Positions 57,267-64,000 of a stretch of DNA of 64,000 nt are shown here, piece after piece (positions within the stretch are counted from its first letter, which is position 1; the number at the start of each line of letters is the position of its first letter). The notes beneath the pieces were generated by a model, which did no database searches, was not told where the DNA came from, and saw only the letters and a program-made list of their open reading frames with translations. The position numbers and the translations under genes were made by a program. The stretch is from JBOGTC01 sp050692055 (GTDB taxonomy: Bacteria > Chloroflexota > Limnocylindria > QHBO01), in NCBI GenBank assembly GCA_050692055.1, contig JBOGTC010000075.1, forward strand, positions 12,306 through 76,305, given 5' to 3'.

Positions 57267-60200
57267 TCAGCTACAGCCGCTGGTCGCGCCGCAGTTGATG
57301 CACTTGTAGCAGGAGCCGTTGCGGACCATGATCGAGCCGCAATCGGTGCACGCCGGTGAATCGGCCGTGTCGAAGACGACCGGCGCCTGACCAACGGCCA
57401 GCCGCTCCGCCCGATCCTTCTCGATGCCGTTCTGCGCCACGATCTTCAGCCCATCCAACAGCCCATTGGCAGCCGGCTCTTCCTTCGCAGAGTCGGTGGG
57501 CTGGACCTCCGCTGCCTGAGCCGAAGCCTGTGCCCCAGGCTGGGAAGCATCGGTCTTAGGAACATCACCCTCCGACGAACGTGCCGGAGCCGAGTCGGTA
57601 AGAGGTTGAGCTGCCGCCGGCACGGCGGCGCCGGTTTGAGGCGCCGTCGTGGTGGAGGCAGCTTCCCCACTCACTACCTGTGCTTCGTCAAGCTTCATCT
57701 GCCGGTTGATGATCCCAACCGCATCCTTCTCATCCTGCGACATGAACTTCGTCGCCATGTACCGGAAGATGTAGTCCACCAGGCTCTTGGCCATCGGTAT
57801 ATCCCGATTGGTCGTGAACCCGGCCGGCTCGAAGCGCAGGTGGCTGAACTTGTTCACCAGGTCCTTGAGCGGCACCCCGTACTGGAGCGCCAGGCTGATG
57901 GCCGTGGCGAAGCTGTCCATGAGCCCTGAGATCGTCGAGCCCTCCTTCGACATGCGCAGGAAGATCTCGCCCGGCGTGCCGTCCTCGTAGAGGCCGATCG
58001 TCAGGTAGCCCTCGTGCCCCCCCACGTTGAACTTGTGGGTGATGCTGGCCCGCTCGTCGGCCAGGCGCCGCCGGTAGGGCTTGAAGACGGTCTCGACTTC
58101 CGGAGCCGAAGCCGATGCGTCAGCGGCCGCACCCCTGCCCTCGTCCTTCTTCGTGTTCAGTGGCTGTGATCGCTTCGAGTTGTCGCGGTAGACGGCGATC
58201 GCCTTGAGGCCCAGCTTCCAGCCGTCGATGTAGACCTGGGCGATCTCATCGGCGGTCGAGTGCTCCGGCATGTTGACCGTCTTGCTGATGGCGCCGGAGA
58301 TGAAGGGCTGGACCGCCGACATCATCTTGAGGTGGCCGTTGTAGTGGATCGATCGCGTGCCGTTCGCCGGCTTGAAGGCGCAGTCGAACACTTCGAGGTG
58401 CTCCGGCTTCAGGTGCGGAGCCCCCTCGATCGTCTCGTGCTCGTCGATGAAGGCGACGATCTCCTCCGCCTGCTTGGCGTCGTAGCCTAGCTTGCGCAGC
58501 GCGTTCGTCACGCCCTGGTTCACGATCTTCAGGTAGCCGCCGCCGACGAGGCGCTTGTACTTGATGAGCGCGATGTCCGGCTCGACGCCGGTGGTGTCAC
58601 AGTCCATCAAAAACGCGATAGTACCCGTGGGCGCGGTGACCGAGAACTGACCGTTCCGGAAGCCGGTCCGCTCGCCCAGGGCGATCACCTCGTCCCAGCC
58701 GGTTAGAACAGCGTCGAGCAGATCAACCGGGACGAGCTCGCGATCCAGGCGATATGCGGCATCGCGATGCATTCGCATCACCTTGAGGAATGGCTCCTGG
58801 TTCAGCGCGTAGCCGGCGAATGGACCGCCCTGGTCACCGGCGAGCCTCGCTGACTGGAGGCCAGCTTCCGCCTGCTCCAGCGCCGTGATCGCCGCCGCAT
58901 ACGCACGGCCCCCATCTGAGTCGTACGCGAGTCCGCGATTCATGAGCAGCGCCCCGAGATTGGCGTATCCGATCCCAATCGGTCGGAACTTCCGCGAGTT
59001 CTCCCCGATCTTCGGTGTCGGGTAGCTCGCGTTGTCGACGATGATCTCCTGCGCCGTGAAGACGATGCGCACCGCGTGCTTGAAGTCCTCGACGGCAAAC
59101 TCGCCGTCGTCCTTGACGAACTTCATGAGATTTAGCGATGCGAGATTGCACGCCGAATCATCCAAGTACATATATTCGCTGCAATTGTGGACAACGAGGC
59201 CATTCGCCACGAAGTGGCTGGTGGCGCGCTCGGTCAGGTCGAATACTGCTTCTTCGCTGAGCGGAGTGATTGACCCCACCCTGTCCACAAGCTCGTCGCT
59301 GTACGTTCCGATGTTCCAGTTCATCCGGTACAGCCACTCGGCCTTCTGGCTCTCAGGAGCAAACCCGATCTCCTTCTCGAACCGCAGCCGCGAATCGCGC
59401 GTAATTCGCAGGGAGTGCTGTTCTTTGACGGCGTATTCCTTCATGCCACCCTTGCCATCGGGCAGCAGCTGTCGAAGCTTGCCGTTGCGTCGGTTCTCGT
59501 AGATCTTTGACTTGACGCCGAAGCCGAGGAGCATCCGCTGCACCTGCAGGAGCAGCTCGAGCGATGCTGAATCCAGCCCGACGTACTGGCCCTTGGTTCC
59601 GCTGTTCACGACCGTTCCATCCGCCGTGAAAAGACCGCGCAGAAGAGCCGCCTGGCTGTCGCGGTCGAGGCCGAAGGCCTCATCGGTGAAGCGCTTGGCA
59701 TCGGCACCCTCATCGAGGACGGCGTACTTCAGGAACTGGTCGACGACGACCTGCGATCCGAATGCGAGTCGGGATCCCGTCGAAGTGAACGCAACCTTGA
59801 CGCCCTCCGGTCGCCCAGGCATGCCGACTGCCCGAAGCAGCTGCTTCTGAGCGTTGACCTCGTTCGCCAGCGCCTGGAGGACCGGAGCCTCGTTGCGGTG
59901 CATGGTGACGATGATGGTTCGCTGCTCCCGTCCGCCGACGGTGTGGCGCGAGAGGTAACCATCCCCCACGGCGAGGCCAACGCCCTCTGCAAGTTCCGGT
60001 GAAAGCAGGTCCTGGCCGAAGCCAGGCGCGTTGAGGAAGATCTTGTCGTCGGTGGTCAGATCCCTTACGGCGACGTCACCGCGCTGGGTGGCGACCAGGT
60101 GGTCCTCGGTGATCTTCACGCGGTAGCCGGAGCGGGTCTTCAGCCCGAAGACGGGTTTGGTTCCGGTCGGAAAGATGCGGTCAACCGGGTGCGGCTGGCC

Positions 60201-61466
60201 ATCAGCGCCGATGACGTTCGTGCTCTTGCCGACCAGGCTGTCGATGCGCCGCCAGCCCTCATCGGTCGCGACGAGGGTGTCGCCGGTGACACAGGGGTTG
60301 GAGGCATTGATCGGCGCGGTGTTGGCGCTGGTGTGCCAGCGGTTGATGTTGTCGTGGTACTGGATCCCGGGGTCGCCGCAGACCCAGGCGGCCTCCGCCA
60401 TCTTGTTCATCAGGTAGCGGGCCTTGACGGTCTCGACGGGCTCGCCGGTGGTGACGGCGTGCGTCGTCCAGTCGCCGTCTGACTCGACTGCCTCCATGAA
60501 GTCATCGGTGACGCGGACGGAGTTGTTCGAGTTCTGGAAGAAGACCGATGCGTACGCCTCGCCGCCGTTGAAGTTCCCGTCATAGCCGGCGTCGATCAGC
60601 GCCCAGGCCTTCTTCTCCTCGTTCAGCTTGCAGTCGATGAACTCCTCGATGTCCGGGTGCCCGGCGTTGAGGATCACCATCTTGGCCGCCCGCCGGGTCT
60701 TGCCGCCGGACTTGATGACGCCGGCGAAGGCGTCGAAGCCCTTCATGAAGGAGACGGGGCCCGATGCATCGCCGCCCCCGCGCAGCGTCTCCTTGCTGCT
60801 GCGGATCGTCGAAAGGTTCGAGCCGGCGCCGGAGCCGAACTTGAAGAGCATGCCCTCGGTCTTGGCCAGGGTCAGGATGGACTCCATGGTGTCGTCGACC
60901 GAGTTGATGAAGCAGGCAGAGCACTGGGGGTGCTCGTCGATGCCCACGTTGAACCAGACGGGGCTGTTGAAGGCGGCGCGCTGCTTGACGAGGATGTCCT
61001 TGAGCTCGTTGCGGAAGGCCTCGGCGTCCTCATCGGTCGCGAAGTAGGCGTCCTTGATGCCCCAGTCCGCGATCGTGTCCGCCACGCGGTCGATCATCTG
61101 CTTGACTGAGCGTTCCCTCTCTGGCGTGCCCAGGTGGCCGCGGAAGTACTTGCTGGCGACGACCTGGGTGGCGAGCTGCGACCAGCTCTTGGGGATCTCG
61201 AGGTCCGTCTGCTCGAAGACCGTCTCGCCGTGCTCGTTGGTGATCCGCGCCTCACGGCTGTCCCACTCGACCGTGTCATACGGGTGGACGTCCGGGCGCG
61301 TGAAGCGGCGCTCGATGGTCAGCCCCGGCCAGGTCCGCTCCTCCCCCGCCTTCAGCTGGCGGTAGCCCGTCGGCTTCCTGGTCCCGTTCGCGTTCTTCGT
61401 GTGACCGTTGGCATTGCCGTTGGTCGTGCCGTTGGCGGACTTGGTGGGAGTGGCGGTGCGGGCCAT
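57267..61466 (-). CDS. nrdJ: Vitamin B12-dependent ribonucleotide reductase (class II) with intein
   Basis: The precursor has 1399 residues from ATG 61466; without the 370-residue intein the mature enzyme is about 1029. After an Asn/Gly-rich N terminus come RNR motifs: AAFNSPVWFNVG, QCSACFINSVDD, GMLFKFGSGAGSNLS, GDPGIQYHDNINRW, the catalytic CSEYMYLDDSACNLASLNLM, and RPIGIGYANLGALLM. The C terminus has a Cys-rich tail (ACTDCGSIMV, CYKCINCGATSGCS) that rereduces the active site or binds Zn. It uses adenosylcobalamin to make deoxynucleotides with or without oxygen. The intein splits NASNP from CSEYM. GAGGG lies 11 bases upstream of the ATG. NrdR-like boxes lie further upstream. Confidence 0.93.
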   Translation of the reverse strand: MARTATPTKSANGTTNGNANGHTKNANGTRKPTGYRQLKAGEERTWPGLTIERRFTRPDVHPYDTVEWDSREARITNEHGETVFEQTDLEIPKSWSQLATQVVASKYFRGHLGTPERERSVKQMIDRVADTIADWGIKDAYFATDEDAEAFRNELKDILVKQRAAFNSPVWFNVGIDEHPQCSACFINSVDDTMESILTLAKTEGMLFKFGSGAGSNLSTIRSSKETLRGGGDASGPVSFMKGFDAFAGVIKSGGKTRRAAKMVILNAGHPDIEEFIDCKLNEEKKAWALIDAGYDGNFNGGEAYASVFFQNSNNSVRVTDDFMEAVESDGDWTTHAVTTGEPVETVKARYLMNKMAEAAWVCGDPGIQYHDNINRWHTSANTAPINASNPCVTGDTLVATDEGWRRIDSLVGKSTNVIGADGQPHPVDRIFPTGTKPVFGLKTRSGYRVKITEDHLVATQRGDVAVRDLTTDDKIFLNAPGFGQDLLSPELAEGVGLAVGDGYLSRHTVGGREQRTIIVTMHRNEAPVLQALANEVNAQKQLLRAVGMPGRPEGVKVAFTSTGSRLAFGSQVVVDQFLKYAVLDEGADAKRFTDEAFGLDRDSQAALLRGLFTADGTVVNSGTKGQYVGLDSASLELLLQVQRMLLGFGVKSKIYENRRNGKLRQLLPDGKGGMKEYAVKEQHSLRITRDSRLRFEKEIGFAPESQKAEWLYRMNWNIGTYSDELVDRVGSITPLSEEAVFDLTERATSHFVANGLVVHNCSEYMYLDDSACNLASLNLMKFVKDDGEFAVEDFKHAVRIVFTAQEIIVDNASYPTPKIGENSRKFRPIGIGYANLGALLMNRGLAYDSDGGRAYAAAITALEQAEAGLQSARLAGDQGGPFAGYALNQEPFLKVMRMHRDAAYRLDRELVPVDLLDAVLTGWDEVIALGERTGFRNGQFSVTAPTGTIAFLMDCDTTGVEPDIALIKYKRLVGGGYLKIVNQGVTNALRKLGYDAKQAEEIVAFIDEHETIEGAPHLKPEHLEVFDCAFKPANGTRSIHYNGHLKMMSAVQPFISGAISKTVNMPEHSTADEIAQVYIDGWKLGLKAIAVYRDNSKRSQPLNTKKDEGRGAAADASASAPEVETVFKPYRRRLADERASITHKFNVGGHEGYLTIGLYEDGTPGEIFLRMSKEGSTISGLMDSFATAISLALQYGVPLKDLVNKFSHLRFEPAGFTTNRDIPMAKSLVDYIFRYMATKFMSQDEKDAVGIINRQMKLDEAQVVSGEAASTTTAPQTGAAVPAAAQPLTDSAPARSSEGDVPKTDASQPGAQASAQAAEVQPTDSAKEEPAANGLLDGLKIVAQNGIEKDRAERLAVGQAPVVFDTADSPACTDCGSIMVRNGSCYKCINCGATSGCS
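59184..60293 (-). mobile_element. Intein with LAGLIDADG homing endonuclease inside nrdJ
   Basis: The intein is 370 residues (precursor 392-761). It starts with CVTGDTLVATDEGW (block A), has the TxxH region ITEDHLVATQ (block B), endonuclease blocks GVGLAVGDGYLS and LLRGLFTADGTVV (two LAGLIDADG-type motifs), and ends LTERATSHFVANGLVVHN (blocks F and G). The next residue is Cys (CSEYM), as splicing requires. It sits in the catalytic loop between two RNR active-site segments, the usual place for RNR inteins. The endonuclease looks intact. Confidence 0.92.
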
Positions 61467-61591
61467 CTTGGGTGCGTCCCTCTGCTGCTCTTCGGCCGAT
61501 GGAGGGACACACGGATGGCGTATCCGTGCGCTCGCTGGGACCCTCCAACCGGTCCGGCGCCTGGCTGTGCGCCGTGTTCGCGTAGACGCTG

Positions 61592-61620
61592 ACTGTAATA
61601 CGGAGGGCATCCTGCGTCAA
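61592..61620 (-). promoter_or_regulatory. Candidate nrdJ promoter
   Basis: On the minus strand TTGACG (61620-61615) and TACAGT (61597-61592) are separated by 17 bases, a good sigma-70-type pair. Start of transcription would be at about 61585, giving a leader of about 120 bases before ATG 61466. The NrdR-like boxes lie just upstream of the -35. Confidence 0.55.
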
Positions 61621-61628
61621 GCCAAAAA

Positions 61629-61677
61629 CCACAACATGTGGTGGTACAGATCCAAGCTGCACCACAAGATGAGGGGC
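61629..61677 (-). promoter_or_regulatory. Tandem NrdR-box-like sites upstream of nrdJ
   Basis: Box 1 at 61629-61644 (plus strand CCACAACATGTGGTGG) and box 2 at 61662-61677 (plus strand CCACAAGATGAGGGGC) both follow the NrdR consensus of the form xCACwACATxTwGTGx, box 1 well and box 2 in its CCACAAGAT half. They are 33 bases apart, close to three helical turns as in most nrd promoters. NrdR (ATP-cone repressor) would bind here to hold nrdJ down when dATP is high. Confidence 0.6.
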
Positions 61678-61772
61678 TCGGCCGTGTCGGCTGTGTGACA
61701 CGTGTGGACGGATTGTGGGGAAGTGCTTCGGTCCTGTGGAAGGAGTGTGGAGACGGCGGTTGCTGCACCGGC

Positions 61773-64000
61773 TTATCGCTCCGCGAGGGCCATTGCCACC
61801 GCCTCATCGATCCACATCGCTGCCCCTTCGGCTCGTGCGGCGTCGATCGCCTCATCGGTCAGCCCGTCGCGGATGGTGGCGAGCGCGTCTTCGCGCGTTC
61901 CGGCCAGCCACCAGGGCATCGTCGCGGCGTTGCTGGCGTGGATGGCGTCTGCCTGCCCGATGAGAACCGCCGCGGTCCGTGCCTCACCCTGCAGTGCCAG
62001 CACGCGAGCCAATCGGATCAAGTTCACCGCCAGCTCCATGAACATGCCAAGCTCGCGGAAGATGCGAACTGCCTGCCTCGCCAGCAACGCTGCTTCGTCG
62101 AGCCGACCCTCGTCGCGTGCGAACAGCACCAACTGGGACAGGGTGCTCGCCTCCAGGCGCCGATTGCCGAGCTTCCTGGCCCGGTCGAGGTTCTCGGCAT
62201 AGAGCGCGCGCTCCCTGTCCACCTCGCCAAGATCCCCCAGGACCCAGGCGAGGGAGTGGCTCGCGATGCTGAGATAGAGCTCATCGCCCAGCGCGCGGAA
62301 AGCCATGAGGCAATCTTCGAGGATAGGTGCCGCCGCAGGCAGGTCCCCTCCCTCGGCCGTCGAGAGGCCAATCTGGAACGTTGCGTATGCCGCTCCCCAG
62401 GCGTCGTTCTCAGCCCGGTACAGCTGGAGCGCCTCGGTAGCGGCCGCCGTCGCGCCGCCGAAGTCGCCGACATTGCTTGCAACGACCGCCGCCGCGATGA
62501 GCGCTCGGGCTCGGAACGGAGTCGGCTGTGCGTCGCCCGCAAGCGCCCGTTGGCACCGGGCTCGCGCCTCGACGTAGTGGCTCTTGAGGTACCAGAACCG
62601 CCACAGCGCGCCCACGAACTGAAGAACCCGGTCCGAGTCGCCGATGACCTCGAGATGGTCCAGCGCCCCTCGGACATTGTCGATCTCACCTTCGATCCGC
62701 TCCGTCCACTCGCGTGAGTCGTGACGGATGTGCGGCTCGGCCTCCTCCGCCAAGGCCAGGAAGTGCTCCGCGTGACGCTGGCGGATGTCGTCCGCCTCGC
62801 CCGAGGCCTCCAGCCGCTCGACGGCGTACTCGCGGATCGTCTCGAGCATCCAGAAGCGGTTGCCGCGCAGGCGGACGAGGCTCTTGTCGACCAGGGACTG
62901 GAGGGTGTCCAGGTCGGCATCGGCGACCGCCTCGGCGGCGTCGATGGTGCAGCCGCCGCGGAAGACCGCAAGCCGCGCGAAGAGGCGCTGCTCCTCGGGC
63001 GTCAGCAGCTCGTGGCTCCACTCGATGGTTGCGCGCAGGGTGCGTTGGCGCTCGGGAGCGTCGCGCCTGCCGCCGCCCAGCAGCGGCAGGCGCTGCTCGA
63101 GCCGCTCGAGCAGGGCGGCCGGCGAGAGCACCTTCACCCGCGCCGCGGCCAGCTCGATGGCCAGCGGCAGGTTGTCTAGGCGTTCGCAGATGAGCGCCAC
63201 CTCGCCGTTGGCGGTCACGTCGCGACGCGCGGCCAGGGCACGGGTCATGAACAGCTCGACCGCCTCGGGCTGGCGCAGCGGGTCGACGGCATACTCCCAC
63301 TCGCCGTCCAGATGAAGAGGCTCGCGGCTGGTGACGAGCAGGGCGAGGTTGGGGCAGCTCGCGAGGAGCGGTGCCAGCTCGGGGGCCGCCACGACCACGT
63401 GCTCGAAGTTGTCGAGCAGCAGGAGGAGCCTCGTGTCGCCGATGTGCTCCGCGACGTCGCCCGTCGCCCCGAGCGCCTTGGCCGCCGACTCGAGCACGAG
63501 GGCCGGGTCACTCAGCGGCGCCAGCGGCACCCACCACACGCCGCCGGGGAACGCGTCGGCGGCTGATGCGGCCGATTGGAGTGCCAGTCGCGTCTTGCCC
63601 GTTCCGCCCGGACCGGTGAGGGTCAGCAGGCGGTGCGTGGGGTCAATGAGGAGCGCGCGGATCCCCGCGAGCTCTTCCTCGCGGCCGAGGAACGGCGTGG
63701 CGGGCACGGGCAGGTTGGTCTGGTGCAGGGTCTTGAGCGGCGGGTGCTCGTCCTCACCGAGCTGGTAGATGCGCTCTGGGGCGGTCAGGTCCTTGAGGCG
63801 GTGTTCGCCCAGGTCGCGCAGCGTGACGCCGTCGGCGAGCTGGGCGGTTGCCGAGCTGACCAGGATCTGGCCCCCGTGGCCGGCGGCGGCGATGCGGGCG
63901 GCGCGATGCACATCGGCGCCGACGTACCCTTCGTCTGTCAGGTGGGGCGTGCCGGTGTGCAGGCCCATGCGGACGCGGATGGAGCCGGTGGCGAGCAGTT
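61773..64000 (-). CDS. Cyclase-domain/AAA-like ATPase/TPR regulator (N terminus beyond window)
   Basis: About 742 residues are visible; the frame is open at 64000. The first 75 residues are the end of a class III cyclase domain (VRMGLHTGTPHLTDEGYVGADVHRAARIAAAGHGGQILVS, LRDLGEHRLKDLTAPERIYQL). Then an NB-ARC/AAA-like ATPase: LLTLTGPGGTGKTRLALQ (Walker A), LLLLLDNFEHV (Walker B), LVTSREPL (sensor). The last 350 residues are TPR-like (GALWRFWYLKSHYVEARARCQRAL, AAYATFQIGLSTAEGG, ASHSLAWVLGDLGEVDRERALY). It resembles large SARP/LuxR-like signalling ATPases; the catalytic Asp of the cyclase is outside the window. Function unknown. Confidence 0.88.
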   Translation of the reverse strand, partial: LLATGSIRVRMGLHTGTPHLTDEGYVGADVHRAARIAAAGHGGQILVSSATAQLADGVTLRDLGEHRLKDLTAPERIYQLGEDEHPPLKTLHQTNLPVPATPFLGREEELAGIRALLIDPTHRLLTLTGPGGTGKTRLALQSAASAADAFPGGVWWVPLAPLSDPALVLESAAKALGATGDVAEHIGDTRLLLLLDNFEHVVVAAPELAPLLASCPNLALLVTSREPLHLDGEWEYAVDPLRQPEAVELFMTRALAARRDVTANGEVALICERLDNLPLAIELAAARVKVLSPAALLERLEQRLPLLGGGRRDAPERQRTLRATIEWSHELLTPEEQRLFARLAVFRGGCTIDAAEAVADADLDTLQSLVDKSLVRLRGNRFWMLETIREYAVERLEASGEADDIRQRHAEHFLALAEEAEPHIRHDSREWTERIEGEIDNVRGALDHLEVIGDSDRVLQFVGALWRFWYLKSHYVEARARCQRALAGDAQPTPFRARALIAAAVVASNVGDFGGATAAATEALQLYRAENDAWGAAYATFQIGLSTAEGGDLPAAAPILEDCLMAFRALGDELYLSIASHSLAWVLGDLGEVDRERALYAENLDRARKLGNRRLEASTLSQLVLFARDEGRLDEAALLARQAVRIFRELGMFMELAVNLIRLARVLALQGEARTAAVLIGQADAIHASNAATMPWWLAGTREDALATIRDGLTDEAIDAARAEGAAMWIDEAVAMALAER

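Overview
This is a 64 kb window of GC-rich DNA packed with genes on both strands. GTG and TTG starts are common, and many stop/start overlaps of the ATGA or GTGA type mark translationally coupled operons. No rRNA, tRNA or ribosomal-protein marker is present, so the organism can only be inferred. LLM/F420-type oxidoreductases, Pro/Ser-rich lipoproteins, a GH15 enzyme of the actinobacterial trehalase/glucoamylase type, a B12-dependent class II ribonucleotide reductase with NrdR-like boxes, and many small DinB, SnoaL, VOC and DUF proteins fit a high-GC Chloroflexota (for example a Limnocylindria-like lineage) or a deep actinobacterium. I saw no tRNA or CRISPR array.

Layout. 0-13 kb holds chromosomal accessory genes: a truncated XRE/TPR regulator, a Vgb-like beta-propeller lipoprotein, a GH15 glycosidase, a DUF1385 protein, a membrane-tethered XRE protein, small membrane proteins, a DedA/metallo-beta-lactamase pair, a lipoprotein followed directly by a 54-residue Gly/Asp/Phe peptide, and an EamA transporter. 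13-18.5 kb is a nucleoside or base uptake operon (BMP-type binding protein, double ATPase, two permeases) that ends in a cytosine deaminase of the yeast Fcy1 type and a probable terminator. 18.5-31.3 kb is mixed: a TetR/DUF2269 pair with a clear operator, a two-component system, an aminotransferase/cupin pair, a class III cyclase, an intact quinone-oxidoreductase-type dehydrogenase and a frameshifted fragment of a related gene.

31.7-42.8 kb is an eleven-gene, tightly overlapping minus-strand operon. It encodes OrtA and OrtB (2-amino-4-oxopentanoate thiolase subunits), a complete CUT1-type ABC importer, a D-aminoacylase-like amidohydrolase, a family-2 amidohydrolase, a SnoaL-like protein, an F420-type LLM oxidoreductase and an XRE-cupin regulator. 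The ornithine-pathway genes that normally feed OrtAB are absent from the window. I read this as an uncharacterised catabolic route that converges on the OrtAB step. 42.8-48.6 kb carries a BBE-type flavoprotein, an LLM fragment, an intact LLM gene, a GH36 galactosidase and a ComEC-like metallo-beta-lactamase/helix-hairpin-helix fusion coupled to a DUF3006 gene.

48.7-57 kb is a nuclease and restriction-modification island: two HNH nucleases, a GIY-YIG nuclease, a decayed adenine methyltransferase, a HEPN-motif protein coupled to a specificity subunit, an IS481-family element lying inside that specificity gene, and a fused PD-(D/E)XK plus N6-methyltransferase polypeptide. 57-64 kb has a small basic peptide, nrdJ interrupted by a 370-residue homing-endonuclease intein and preceded by tandem NrdR-like boxes, and the C-terminal part of a large cyclase/ATPase/TPR regulator that runs off the window.
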